Below are positions 41,945-53,819 of a DNA stretch of 64,000 bases, piece by piece (positions within the stretch are counted from its first letter, which is position 1; every line of letters starts with the position of its first letter). The stretch is from Pomphorhynchus laevis. Its lineage: Eukaryota; Acanthocephala; Palaeacanthocephala; Echinorhynchida; Pomphorhynchidae. The stretch spans positions 124,001-188,000 of the forward strand of contig WNNJ02000543.1 of assembly GCA_012934845.2 (NCBI GenBank). The letters are read 5' to 3'. The position numbers and the translations under genes were made by a program. Under the pieces are notes generated by a model. It did not search any database. It had not been told where the DNA came from and saw nothing but the letters and a program-made list of their open reading frames with translations.

Positions 41945-43255
41945 TATAACGCCTATTTAATATAAATTAAATTATTAAGTAAATATAGACATATGGATAA
42001 AATTGAATTAATAGAATCCCTAAATATTTTCAAAAATCAAAATTATTTAGAATTTATAATTTATAATTGCCTTTTTTCTTGCATGAAAAAAGGCAATTTT
42101 TATGAATCGACAGATAAATAATATACGATGAATTCGAATAAGGATTAGAGTTCATCAGGAGAAAATGCTATGCTATCAGGTTACGATCGCTATTCCTCGA
42201 CACAGCATAGCAGCCGTTCTATAGCGACCTAGTTTAAATTTGCACATATTAAATTATTCAAATGATTTTGAAGAAATACAATATCGTTACAAATATTTGC
42301 AATTATTTAAATATCATTATTTAATGTATTATATTTTATATTATATGGTATGCATGAATGCTTATGCAAAAATATGTTTCTTGTAAATTTAAATATGTCA
42401 TCGTTACGGTATAAATTAAATGTAGTTTTAATTGACGTTAATTTAATGTTCATATCTAGATACATACCTTCTTTGTCATTAATATTGGTTTTATTAAGAA
42501 TTAGGCTACCTGAATAAATTTATTGGCTGATTGAATTAGAATTAAATGCACATATATCATCAATGAATCGAAGCATATATTTCATATATTTATATAATTT
42601 AGATTTATTTTTTAAACAGTTATGAACAAATTCATATTCTATAAAGCTTAAAAATAAGTTAGCTATAATTGGGCCACTATTACCTTCCATTGGAATACCT
42701 TTTACTTGTCTAAATATAGATGTCCCTACTTTTAACTAATTTTGATTTATTTAAATATTTAAGGATTCTAACAATTCAATTTTATCCGTATATTTATATT
42801 TACTTGATGGTTTAATTTTTGTTAGATAGGCTTTATAGTTATTATAACATATATATGTATATCTTTTTCCGAATATAAGATTAATTAATTTTACTAACGC
42901 TTCTTTAATATCTACTAAATATAGATCTGTATAAAGTGTACTAAAATCGTACGTATTTATATTCTGAAAATTTATTCCTTTTGTGTGTTCTAAAAGTTCT
43001 TTCGTAGAATTAATACTTAAATAGTGTTTTATACTAATATTAATTTCGATTACCCTACAATATTTATTTAAGTGTGTATATTAATTACTTTAAGTATTTT
43101 ATGCATATAAACAGAAAGTGGTTTTAATGTACATTTTAAAGCACTACATAAGAACCAAGTTTTTATTTTTTTTGTAATTTTGGATTCCAATATGTTGGGT
43201 AAAGGAGTTATGGGCCAAAGTGACCATTTAAGTCATTATATAACGAATTGTAAAT
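41945..43255 (-). mobile_element. Naiad-type PLE, RT fragment with motif K15
   Basis: The minus strand runs from the fingers region near 43180 through motif A (YDFSTLYTDLYLVDIKEALV), the GNSGPIIANLFLSFIEYEF turn, motif C (FIDDICAFNSN) and the HKHSCIPYN tail. A diverged pLTR motif follows at 42145-42228 (K15) with helix a as GGTCGC/GCGATC. The segment 42000-42790 is nearly identical to 1860-2640, so one is a copy of the other including its pLTR junction. That points to segmental duplication or to one source element. Confidence 0.8.
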
Positions 43256-43594
43256 TTTATTTTTATTGCTATTATTTAAAAAAAGTTTGAGAAATAATAA
43301 ATATACAATGAAAAATACAAGCTTAATTAAATGTATAAGCTAATTTCAGACAGCTGTGGATGGTCTTGATATTATAAAATAGAAGATTGCAGGTATTTTA
43401 GTGTTCAAGCAAATTACAGTGTTCAAGTAAATTACAATCACTAACTTGGTTATAAATACTTACAATTAAACGACAACGACTCAATTCCAACCGAACTTGC
43501 GGAGGGTTGTAGTCTCTGAATAAAAACATTTCCTTACTGATTCAAGACGGTTTCAGTACACACTCTTTACTAGTTTAAATATATAATCTTACGC

Positions 43595-46520
43595 ATGCCC
43601 AAAGGTATTCCTGCGTCCACTATCAAATGTTGCAACTGCAACACAAATGCAGCTAAATGCTTGAGATGTAGTTGTGCTAAAGCAGGCAGACAGTGTATAA
43701 ATTGCGCAGTTCCAAATTGTTATCGATTAACCCCTAATATTCCTTTAGCTGTAGGCAACATTAGGCGACTGTTGGTAACGATCTATCCTATCTCCAATAA
43801 ATCGTAATCGCGCCAGAATTCGAATGGCCAAATACATTCCAATATGAATGATCCTAAACAAGTTTCCATTCATAGAAAACAACTATCTCTATAGGACATT
43901 TACGAAAAAGTTATTTTATGGCGACCAAATATATTCCTTATACCTAAATGTAATGTCAGCAATGATTTTGTAGGGTTAATTGCCGATCTAGTAGAACATT
44001 TTGATGAGAGCACAGCGGATGGCACTCCATCTTTGACAGTACTTACTGTTATTTGTCAGTTGCTCCTTCATAACATGAATTTAAAAAAGGTATCATTGTT
44101 GAGAAAAACACTCGAAAGGAGGATAAGTTTATGGAGAAATTCTCAGTATACTGGCCTTTACTACAAAGCACAATATTTACAAGGGATATAATGTGTACTT
44201 TCCAACAATCGTTGTATCGATATTATTAAAGCGGTTCCAAAATTTGTGAAAAATGGTATGCTGAGACATGCAGCTAATCTTCTTAATACAGGAATGAATA
44301 ATCGGGGTACGGGATGAGCTTAGATAGTGAAATAGATGATTTGACTGTGCGAGAGAAATTGCATGAGTTGCATCCACCGCGCGGTCCTTTAATTTCGAGT
44401 GAAATCATTTAATTCCCTCTTGAAGGATGCGCTACTAATCACAGTGTGAAAGTTTTAAATATGAGTGGAGAGGATGTTATTAAGGTCTCTAAAACGTTCC
44501 AAGGATCGGCAGGGCCATCCAGAGTAAATGCTAAAATGTGGAAATGCTTTCTTAATAACTTTGGTTATGAATCAAAAAGACTTGCAGATAACGTGGCTAC
44601 AATGACTATAAAGATTGCAACCGAAGAAATACACCCCTCCTTTTAAGGAGCGCTAACCGCGTCGCGCTTAATCCCGTTAGATAAAAATCCCGGTGTCAGA
44701 CCGATTGGTATAGGAGAGGTATTGCGTCGTATTACAGGAAAGCTAATTAATCGAATTATTCAAAGTGATCTTATGTCTGTTTCTGGAAGTGAACAAATGT
44801 GTGCAGGGCAAAGGTGTGAAGCGGAATTTGTAGTGCATTCCGTGAGAAGCTTATTTAATGAATCAACAGAGGTAGCTGTGTTGAGTATAGATGCCAAAAA
44901 TCCGTTCAATTTTGTAAATTGACAATTAGCATTGAAAAATATAGATCAGGTTTGTCCATCTATGTCGCAAATATTACGAAATGAGTACTTAGAGCCATCT
45001 TGCTTATGCGTTGATCGTGAGTTAGTTTATTCTACCGAAGGGTTCACCCAAGGTGACCCTCTAGCAATGTCGGCTTTTGCAGCTGCTACCTTACCACTTA
45101 TTCGAAAAATAAAAGAAGCCATACCTGGAATTCATCAGCGATGGTATGCCGATGACGCATACTTTGTAGGAGCAATACCCCAGTTGAGTTTAGCGTGGAA
45201 AATTTTGCTCGCATCTGGACCGAATTTTTGGTACTATGTAAATCCCGCAAAGTGTAACTTACTAGTACATGAGAACTTTACTACAGAGGAAATGATCTTA
45301 TTCGAATCTCATTAAGTTAATGTTACGACCGACATGATTCGCTTACTAGGGAGTTGGGTTGGCACCGAAGCGTACATGTTATCAAAGGTAGAACATATGA
45401 TTAGTGATTGGTGCCTCATCTTAAAAAAATTGTGCCTCATAGCTGATACAGATTCTCATGTAGCTTACTGCCTTCTCGCAAAGTCACTTCAATTTAAATG
45501 GTCGTTTATACATAGAACGTGTTTAATATCATCGAATTTGTACGAGTCTTTAAAATTAATAATGGAGAATAAATTAATCCTTAAGATATTGCATGTGATT
45601 AATTTAAGCGTATTTATATCACGTATCTACTCACTACCTGCCAGATTAGGAGGATTAGGTGTAGATGATCTCGTGGTAAACTCGACTCATCACTATTTAA
45701 ATTCTATAAAAAATGTGTGAACACTTTCAACTTTACTTACCGGAGGTAAGTAAAGTTGAAAGTGAGTAAGAGGTAAGTAAAGTTACTCAGGAGGTAACTT
45801 CGGGTCAAATAGAACGAGAAAATAAAGAGATACTTGAAAATACGAAAAATCAAATAGTTGATATATTAGACACTACATCTAAGCAAATAATGGAAAACAA
45901 TTCGATCGTAGGGGCATCTGCGTGGCTTACAACAAAACTATATGCCCGCGATTCTTGCTATCTTAACCACAAATATTTTCAGTAAGCGTTGGCGGTTCGC
46001 TATGGTTGGACACCTCAAAATACAAGGAGTATTTGTGCATGTGGATGCCCTTGTAGTACACAACATATGTTATCCTGCAAAGTTGGGGGTGTCTTTAGGC
46101 ACAATGTTGTGCGAGATTTTATGGCACATATAGTGAGGGAAGCTAGATAAAGAGTCGAAGTTGAATGCGTACTTCAACCAGTTCCTGACTCAGTCACATT
46201 CGAAAATTCTAGCGCAACACGAGATCACTCAGCGAGACTCGATTTATCATTCACAGGAACCAGCGGAATTATGATAGAGCGATCGTTCTGCGACATATGT
46301 GTATTTAATAACCATGCACCGTCATACTCTCTTGGTCCTTCAAGTGGTTTCACGGATCACAAAACACGCAAAAACGCAAAATATGCGGAGCGAATGCATG
46401 AGATAGACGGTGGAATATTTACCCCGTTAATATTTTCAACTTGCGGTGGAATAGGACCAAAGGCCACTACTACTTTAAAACACCTCGCAAGAAGAAAGGC
46501 GGATGGCCATTATGTTTCTA
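43595..46520 (+). mobile_element. RLE-type LINE, copy C, full-length order (broken)
   Basis: Starts with an ATG at 43595 and the cysteine domain MPKGIPASTIKCCNC, KCLRCSCAKAGRQC and CAVPNC. Later come GSAGPSRVNAKMWKCFL, RPIGIGEVLRRITGKLI, CAGQRCEAEFVVHSV, motif A (AVLSIDAKNPFNFV) and motif B (EGFTQGDPLAMSAFA). Motif C is RWYADDAYFVG and motif D YYVNPAKCNLL. The thumb follows (45334-45720), then the zinc-RHN region near 46030-46120 and the nuclease with SARLDLSFTG and RSFCDICVFN. The conserved tail is KYAERMHEIDGGIFTPLIFS (46271-46540). A 43-bp palindrome is inserted between thumb and zinc region. About seven breaks. Clearly diverged from copies A, B and D, so these are separate old lineages. 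Confidence 0.8.
45722..45790 (+). repeat. 20-bp-arm perfect palindrome in LINE
   Basis: Arms 45722-45741 and 45745-45764 are perfect complements with a 3-base loop. The AAGTAAAGTT and GAGGTAA words then repeat to 45797. It lies between the RT thumb and the zinc region of copy C, so it is an insertion in the element. Confidence 0.9.
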
Positions 46521-47225
46521 ATATTATCGTTACATATTGATTTTAATTCTTTATTATAATTACAAATTTTTCGTCCTAATGGTGGTAGGAGTTTATACCT
46601 TATTTTAGGAATATATTTACTTAAATCTGACCCTATTATTTCTTTACTTTTAGAATTATTTAAAAGTCCGGCTATATTTATGTTATCTATACATTTATTA
46701 ATGAAGTTTATGGTTAATGTATATTTTCTATTGTTATTATTTACATTTATTGTATGATTATAGTATTTTGTATTACAATAAGTGTCTATTATACAACTTA
46801 GCCTATCATAGTCGTTAATTAATTTTTGATTTATTGAACATATGATATCTTTAGAAAAACTTATTATATTTACATAAAGATCTTTTAGCTTATTATCACT
46901 TAAAAGTTGTTTTAATATTTCTAATCGTTCATTTATATACATATCTTTTTTAATATTTTTAACTCTATTTTTCCTATTCCTTATATCACCATAACTTCTT
47001 GGCTTGCGTTTAACTGGATTATTATAATATAGTTGTTTATTATGTATTATACTACTTCTGCCAATTCCTTGTACCACGTCATTCAATCCTAATGGGTACA
47101 TGGAATTAAGCGTTTTAATCCAAAAATCTTCTTTTTCTAATAGTTTTTGATTTAATATTGAAATGTTTTCTTCGATAATATGTTCTAAAATAAATAATTT
47201 ACAGCATCCTATATCATTTAAAAAT
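46510..47225 (-). mobile_element. Naiad-type PLE, linker region, open frame
   Basis: A 208-residue minus-strand frame (47101-46475) carries MYPLGLNDVVQGIGRSS, NPVKRKPRSYGDIRNRKN, and the long helical region with CIIDTYCNTKYY and LLPPLGRKICNYNKELKS. It is nearly identical to 8230-8990 but has TGT (Cys) where that copy has TGA. It ends by joining the plus-strand LINE of copy C at about 46510 within ATGTTTCTAATATTATCG, which is also where the copy at 8395 diverges. Confidence 0.85.
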
Positions 47226-48089
47226 TCAAAGTTTAAGATTATTTAAGTTTATTTTTAACTAATTTACTGCGAACCCCGAGATTAATAACATTAATCTAAT
47301 ATTAATGTTATTATATTAACATTAATATTAGATTAAAATTAACTTAATAGATTAAATTAATAGAGGTTCGTCTATAGATGTAGCTTAGATTAAACAACTC
47401 ATTGTTATGTCGAGAAATAGGGGCTCAAATTCTACATGCTAGCACATCAGTTACCTATTAAACTTTTTATAAGTTCCATCGAATTGAATATGAACAAGGC
47501 GGCTTGTGTGAAAAAGCTAAAGAATTCGTGATGAGAATATTTGGAAACACGTTGGTTGCATTTTTGCAGAATTAAGAGCTTGTTTAGGCTACTTTTACAT
47601 GTCATATTAATTAATATTTATTGATTGTGATCAAATAACATATATACTTATTTGTGCAATTTCATTTATATTTGCTGTATGTAGCAAACTCCTGGATACT
47701 ACTACACAAATAGATTCTAAATGATACAAAAATATGCTATTGAAAATCTTCTTGAGAACTCTAATGTTCTAAGAGAACATTAGAGCAAAGATGTTAACAA
47801 AGATCAATACTAGATAAGAATAACTCAAATTTAGAGGCACATCTAAATCGTTTCATGAATTTAAATTCCAAAACGTTGCACTATATGCCATTGAGCAATC
47901 ACAGTCACGTAAAAAAAGCATTACCACGAAAAAGTTACGAAGCCAAAGTATAAATGCTACATAATATTTATAGTATCCTTTATAAAGGAACAATCCGAAT
48001 ATGATTCAACCATGTACATTTAAGTGGACCAAGTCAATTATTTTTAGAACTAATTAGATAAAATTTTGTGCTTGTATCGGATTTTCAGT

Positions 48090-48141
<52 letters not shown>

Positions 48142-48224
48142 AGTAAATCTTGATTAGAAAGCGCTGTTTTTATATAACACATATAATTTGATATAACACA
48201 TATATTTTAATATCAAGTTAATAT
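47226..48224. other. AT-rich interval with small palindromes and (TA)n
   Basis: No gene. A quasi-palindrome of ATTAATATTAGATTAA type lies at 47280-47345, and a 12-bp-arm palindrome (CTCTAATGTTCT/AGAACATTAGAG) at 47759-47785. A 48-base TA dinucleotide run occupies 48092-48139. Confidence 0.6.
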
Positions 48225-48293
48225 AGTGCGCTTAGTGAATTCCTTTCAGAGGTTTATTCAGGATTAAGTACTGTCAAAGTTGTGTAGCTACAA

Positions 48294-48373
48294 GGCCACA
48301 CTGATGAGACCACCGTGTAGTGATGAATAGACTAAGGACGAAAAGCCCCATTTGTGTCTAGGCGTCTGTGGAA
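48294..48373 (+). ncRNA. type I hammerhead ribozyme
   Basis: CCACA (48296-48300), CUGAUGA (48301-48307), GACC (48308-48311), a loop, GGAC (48336-48339), GAAA (48340-48343), stem III to GGCGU (48361-48365), C (48366), UGUGG (48367-48371). Stem I is perfect (CCACA/UGUGG). Stem II has one mismatch (GACC/GGAC) and stem III one. The catalytic words are intact, so activity is possible; cleavage is expected after 48366. Confidence 0.75.
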
Positions 48374-48384
48374 GGCGCATTCCG

Positions 48385-48480
48385 GGTTAAGCTTATCTTG
48401 GCTAAGCTTAACCATTCCGGGTTAAGCTTCCATACCTTCGTCGGGAAGTATAAACCTTCCCGACGAAGGTTTATACTTTT
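48385..48480 (+). repeat. nested palindromes after the hammerhead
   Basis: GGTTAAGCTTA (48385-48395) pairs with TAAGCTTAACC (48403-48413). ACCTTCGTCGGGAAG (48434-48448) pairs with CTTCCCGACGAAGGT (48456-48470), extended by AGTATAAAC/TTTATACT words. The 17-base CATTCCGGGTTAAGCTT is also present twice in direct orientation. It looks like fold-back copying of the repeat's own tail. Confidence 0.85.
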
Positions 48481-48544
48481 CTGTTCGTGTTAATTATAAA
48501 AGTAATATTGAAATTCTTTCTTATTAATAAAACGTCCTCGGTAG

Positions 48545-48780
48545 TTTAGATATATATTTTAAACTGGGTTACTATAAAAATAAAATCAAACAGAAAATAA
48601 TATGTAATGATGCTGGTTTTCTTTAAAATCAATTAAGTAATTTAATAGATATATATTTTAAAACTGGGTTGCTATAAAAATAAAAACATACAAAAAATAA
48701 TATGTAATAATATTATCTTTCTTTAAAATCATTTAAATAATTTAATAGATACATATTTTAAATTATAAAAATGTTAAAAA
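48545..48780 (+). repeat. tandem repeat of a Naiad RT tail segment
   Basis: Two and a half units of about 115 bp, each reading roughly AATNTAATAGATATATATTT then AAACTGGGTTNCTATAAAAA. In frame the unit encodes LIDTYFKLGYYKNNIKQKI of the Naiad tail. It is a local tandem amplification of coding sequence, now broken. Confidence 0.7.
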
Positions 48781-48784
48781 ATAA

Positions 48785-49545
48785 ATGTTTAAAAGCCACT
48801 TCTACTTATCCCATAAAGATTACACATTTAAATTTTTAACTTTTCAAGTGAGTTATTCGTTTCGAGCATCTCACATTTTATTAAATTTAACGCAATTAAT
48901 AACAAAATTTTGTGTATTAGTTCAGTTGTCGACAATCATACAGTATAGTAGAAGCCAAACGGTTATGAATAGTCATTAATGTGACCAGACTGATGCACAG
49001 CGTAATTGAAGATAACCTTCTTATTAATATACTAATATCTTGGAAGCATAAACAAAGAAATGAATTTAATTTTATTATCTTACTAGAGAAATTTTACGTT
49101 TTGCTCGTATATGTAATTATATTAGCTATATTAAAAATTATTTAAATAATTTAAGTGCGATCTATTTTATACTATTTACTATAAACATAAAAATAAACAA
49201 AAAATTTAAACTCTTATCAAATCTTGATTATAGAAAATTTTAAGGTTAAGAAAATTATATAATTTAAAGCGCAATGGATCAACATAAATTATTTTTGGTA
49301 CAAAATATGTCGATTCACTAAACAAATTATTTAAAATTTTTATTTTAAAATGTCTATACAATTACACATTGTATAATTTGTAAGATCGCAAAGTATTCTG
49401 ATCTGTGTAACTCCCATCATTTCATTCCCTGTGTGGTCGAGACATATGGGGCACCGGGTAAGTCTGCAAAATCTCTTTGCAGTGAAATCGGCTGAAGATT
49501 GAAAAAAGTTTAAGAAGATAATCAGGCGCACTCTTATTTACTCAT
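48785..49545. other. no firm gene
   Basis: AT-rich. A 64-codon open frame at 48785 has no recognisable motif. In 49360-49510 the plus strand has LINE-like words (LQNLFAVKSAED, KKFKKIIRRTL), perhaps the start of the relic described next. Confidence 0.4.
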
Positions 49546-49550
49546 GAATG

Positions 49551-49637
49551 TGAGTTTGGCCATCCAGAGAGGCAACGCAGCCAGTATTCTCGCGACATCC
49601 GACAGAGGCAGACTGGTGCTGACGAGGAGCTGACAAC
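49551..49637 (+). mobile_element. RLE-type LINE, last residues
   Basis: The plus strand encodes VSLAIQRGNAASILATSDRG and a stop 28 residues in. This is the terminal helix of the RLE-LINE tail (compare QRISIAIMRGNAKEML at 29000-30139). Only the extreme 3' end is recognisable. From 49640 to 51240 I see no gene, repeat or element that I can support. Confidence 0.5.
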
Positions 49638-51429
49638 TAGCACACCGAGAACAACTAATTTCAATTTGTTTTTAACTGTTTGAACGCTATTTCTCTTCGA
49701 TTGTAATTTAAATTACACATTTGTTATTTGACTATTTTTCAATAAGTAATGCCAGTGACTAACCATTATTAACTATTATCCGATCTTTATTATAAGTAAC
49801 AAAAAGCACAAACAAATAAAAACTAAGTGCACGTGAATGCAATCTTGGTTCATTTTACGTAACAAAATGTTAATTAAATGTAGCACAAACAACTACATTT
49901 TCGCTATTTGAATTGCGTAAGCATATTTACACCTTTTAATGAAATAACAAGAAAATAAAAACGAGAAATAAAAATATCAACAGTAAGAAACAATGTGTAA
50001 ATGCCACTTTATTCTAATTTCCTGTGCATAAACAATTCTATAAAATAATAAAAACTAATTAATAATAAATTAACTAATAATTAACTAATAAATAAACAAG
50101 TTTATTGAAAAAGTAAATAAATCAAGATCTAATGATTCAATAATATACTCGTTTTTCATGTTTTACAGTTAATTTTTATCTACAATGTGAAATAACATTG
50201 TCGATAACATTATCAAAACTCATCCATTTTGTCGTCATACAATCTTCTTCTCAATTGTCGTTTAGCATTTTTCATTATGAAAAAGTTCTCAAGAAAAATT
50301 CCGTTGTTTTTCATTGTTTTCTCTCAACACTTGCTTTTAATTTAGTAATGAATTGATCCGAAGTTAAATTTCGATTTTAAAGATCACTACAAATCCATTT
50401 AGCCCCAAGTGATACGTTATTTGAATATTTATCTAATAGTAAAAAATATTTACAAACTGTCTGAAACATAGCTCTTAAAATCGTCTTGCTACAATTCTCG
50501 CGGACAATCTTGTCGACAAGCTGATGTTAATGATAATGATTTTCTTAAGAATAACAAGCAAGAAATTACGAAAGAAGAGAGTTGAAAAATTAAAGTAGTT
50601 TAATTTAGCTTTATTCCTCATCAAGTTAGTCATACATATTAAGAGGATTTAGATTCCGCATGCTTGTACCAATAATTGCGAGATTCCTCAAGCTTGCATC
50701 ATGCTATTGAGTCATTGATGATTCCTTAAATATCTGTGATTTTAATGGCGGCACACGACAGTCAGTAGTCTCGACATAAAGTTATTGACAAAGTTTAGTC
50801 TTTGCTAAGGGGTTTACACTTGAAAAAAATACTATTCCGGTGTACCATGATCAAAACCAAAAAGATAATAATAGACTTTATTCTAATACATTTAGAAGAT
50901 AAAGTCAAATAGTCAAATATCATTACATTCTCCCAATGACATAATCTATTAGGTTGGCAGGTCATCTTCGACTTCTCTGAGGTAGTGTTACTCTGATTTC
51001 AGATCAATTGAATTATAGTTAGCTGCCCTTACATATATTATCAACCGTAGTTGTGAAAGACGGTTTTTTTCTGACATTATAATTTGTATTCTTCGTTGTA
51101 ATTATCTGTCTCCTCGTAATGTTTCAATGTATTCAAAATTTTCAGGGTAGGTAGTGGTTACTCCGAACGCTTATCTTATTGTGATTGGGAGTTTTTACTT
51201 ACTGCTAACCTGGTCAATTATTTATGCCTGTTTATCGCCAACAGGTAAGTTCAAAGTTTTAGGGTTGAAAGGACGTCTTCATACGACGAGTTGACATTGA
51301 GGTTTTCACCACCTCTGGGATACGACGAAAAATGGTGCGTTGCCCTCCCTTTCGTTCTGTAACTTAACAAACGCGAAATTGGGATTGGCCTAAACCATTT
51401 CAGCCTTTACACTGGAAACTCATATTCGT

Positions 51430-52010
51430 TTGTTTTATTTAAACGTCTTAACAGAGGAAGACCAGGATAATATAACCACAACGGGAGATCATGTTTGTTT
51501 ATAGAACGTCGAATGAATTTAAATAGTCGTTAATGGGGCGTGAAATTTGTTGAAGTACACAATAGAGAGAAAGCGAATCGGCTTAAGACTTTGAGGTAAT
51601 ACACTTTGCTATTCATCTGTTTTCTTTCCATTATAATTCAAATACAATGATATTGCCTTCATTAGTATATCATTAAGACGCTCAACTTGCCCATTGCCAG
51701 CAGGGTTGTATGAACTTGAATGAGTAATCAACATACCATGACGAGAACGGAACGACTGAATTTCCTTTGAAGTAAAAGCTGTACCATCATAATGAATTGA
51801 GGCAGGTAAGCCGAAAATTGAGGTGATCTGTGTAAAGCAATCTACGACAGTGTTTGAAATCATATCAGAGCATGCAAATGTAAAGAGGAATCCGCTATAC
51901 GCGTCAATGACTGTCAACAAATACTTTTTGTGATTTTTCGTAGGAATTAGACATTTAAAGTATATAGACAAACGTTTAATGGCATACTTGCTTTAATGAG
52001 TTTACCTCCG
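51430..52010 (-). mobile_element. Ty3/gypsy integrase fossil
   Basis: The minus strand carries the integrase catalytic core of a Ty3/gypsy LTR retrotransposon. It has the strand around LLTVIDAYSGFLFTF, the second acidic residue in YDGTAFTSKE and the Glu of NPAGNGQVERLND. Remains of the integrase C-terminal side follow towards 51430. No LTRs, capsid or RT are seen on either side. It is an old, isolated and broken fragment. Confidence 0.75.
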
Positions 52011-52214
52011 GGTGAACGAAAGAATCGTGTTTTCAAAATAGATACTTTTTTTAATAGTATCTCTTATAATAGTTCTTGCATCTAAGGGTAAAAAGTGGAT
52101 GTTCCGTTTTTGCACGAAACGGTAGAGGCGAGTAATTTAAGGGTGTCATAACTGGCTATGGACTTCATGAATATGTTGAGGATTACGAGTGGAGTAGGAG
52201 ACAGAGTTGAATAG

Positions 52215-52592
52215 CACATCATAATAGAGCATCAGCATTGTGATTAAACTTCCCCACACAGTACTGTTGTTATAATGGGAGTAATAGTATCCCAATTATA
52301 GCTGACTTATTTTTAAGCTTTATAGAATATGAATTTGTTCATAATTGTGTAAAAAATAAATCTAAATTATATAAAGATATGAAATATATGTTTCGATACA
52401 TTGATGATACATGTGCATTTAACTCTAATAATTTTTATTCAATAAGAGAACAAATTTATTCAGGTAGCCTTATTCTTAATAAAACCAATATTAATGATAA
52501 AGCACATCACAATAAAGCATCGGCATTGTGATTGAACATCCCTGCACAGTACTGGTGTTCAAATGGGAGGTAATAGTAGCCTTATTATAGCT
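52215..52592 (+). mobile_element. Naiad fragment bracketed by a 286-bp-spaced direct repeat
   Basis: A Naiad RT piece (52268-52503) has ADLFLSFIEYEFVHNCVKNK, motif C (RYIDDTCAFNSNN) and LILNKTNINDK. The preceding junction, from GCACATCATAATAGAGCATC through ACAGTACTG to the start of the Naiad turn, occurs again after it at 52501-52592. The flank plus Naiad start was therefore duplicated in tandem, and the second copy stops shortly after re-entering Naiad sequence. Confidence 0.7.
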
Positions 52593-52699
52593 GTGTAATA
52601 ATGGCTGTAATAATTATAGCTGTGTATATTCTTTGTATTATAATTGTATTAATATTCTTCAGTTTATTAATATTCGGTAGTATCTTTATTTCATCTCAA

Positions 52700-53555
52700 T
52701 AATCATCAAGTTGATGCTACATTGATTGTATCTCTTGACGGAACCAGATTGCCTAATGTGAAGCATCCAACGTATCTCGGAGTCACCCTTGATCGCACAC
52801 TCTCCTACAGGCAACACATTGAATCTATCTCGGGAAAGGTGCGGTCACGCTGCAATATTATTCGCCGTCTGGCCGGAATCAATTGGGGTTCAATCTTCCA
52901 TACACTGCGAACGTCTGTATTGGCCCTATGTTACTCGGCTGCTGATATGCGGCCCCGGTATAGTCTGGAAGCACACATGTCAAGAAAGTTGACGCAAGTC
53001 TCAACGAGTCATTGAGATTAATCAGTGGAGCAATAAGGCCAACACCAATCGACTTACTTCCAGTGTTATCTGATATACCATCAGCCGATATAAGGCGGGA
53101 CCCAATCTGTGTCTCAGCAAGCCGATCCCTGAACACCCTACCAATCCCTGTTGTCAAATCACGACATCCGTTCAGCAGACGTGTCGGAACTCTGCTCAAT
53201 CTAATTAACACGAATGGAATTGATGAGCTTGTATGTAGGAGGTGGCAACAAAGATGGGAGAAGTCAACATCCCAACTACGCAGGTTCGTTCCTAATGTGT
53301 CACTATCTCCGAACGGTAACGATTTGACCCGTTCACACTGGGTACAGCTAAACAGGCTCCGTTCCGGATACGGTCGATACAGAGGTTTACTTTTCAAAGC
53401 CGGTCTTGTAACATCCTCAAACTGCGACTGCGGCTTCATTCAAACCGGAGAACACATTTTGACTTGCCCGACGATCAATATACAAGGATCAATGAAAGAA
53501 GTTAATGCAGAATTCCGACAATGGATTGGAGCAACAATTGGTATATTTTAGTCTG
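52700..53555 (+). mobile_element. Jockey-like LINE, ORF2 C-terminal third
   Basis: Two overlapping frames encode the end of ORF2: LPNVKHPTYLGVTLDRTLSY (the post-palm KYLGV element) and RSRCNIIRRLAGINWGS. After a frame change come MRLISGAIRPTPIDLLPVLS, SHWVQLNRLRSGYGRYRGLL and CDCGFIQTGEHILTCPTI (a C-terminal CCHC-like knuckle). Only one or two breaks lie inside about 280 residues, so this copy is moderately young. The RT catalytic palm is missing. Confidence 0.75.
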
Positions 53556-53639
53556 TGAGATTGATGTTATGTATTGCTTGTTGTTTTTGATTTATACGAG
53601 ATATATATAATATTCTTTGTATTAGAATATTATAGCTTT

Positions 53640-53815
53640 GTATTAGAATATAATACTAGATAATCAAATTTCATCAGATGAAATACATCATTAGCACGTG
53701 TTTGGCCCAGCTGCTATGTTCGGTCGAGGAACAGGTGTCGAAAAATGATAGCATAGCAGTTCTTCCTGATGACCTCTAATCCTTATTATGATACAACGTT
53801 TGTTATTTATTAGTT
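53640..53815 (+). repeat. Naiad pseudo-LTR with motif K16
   Basis: Motif at 53676-53785: hairpin AAATACAT/ACGTGTTT, GGCCCA, CTGCTATG, GGTC, helix c GAGGAA pairing with TTCTTC (one G-U), CATAGCAG and CTGATGA. Helix a' is GGTGTC, so it is partly broken. The triplet before helix c is GTC. The AT-rich body is cut at about 53815. Confidence 0.6.
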
Positions 53816-53819
53816 AATG

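Larger units (their letters stand above)
48225..48490 (+). repeat. single unit of the hammerhead-bearing repeat
   Basis: Plus-strand relative of the tandem units at 40985-41940. It has TGAATTCCTTTCAGAGGTTT at its left, the hammerhead at 48294-48373 and the GCGCATTCCGGGTTAAGCTT stretch after it. Its right end has been rebuilt into palindromes (48385-48470). Confidence 0.7.

Noticed and set aside
48092-48139. Origin or regulatory element at the TA run
   Set aside because: A plain dinucleotide microsatellite; nothing around it supports a function.
51430-52010. Domesticated integrase gene
   Set aside because: The core motifs are readable, but the fragment is short and isolated and shows no sign of a maintained full frame; treated as a fossil.
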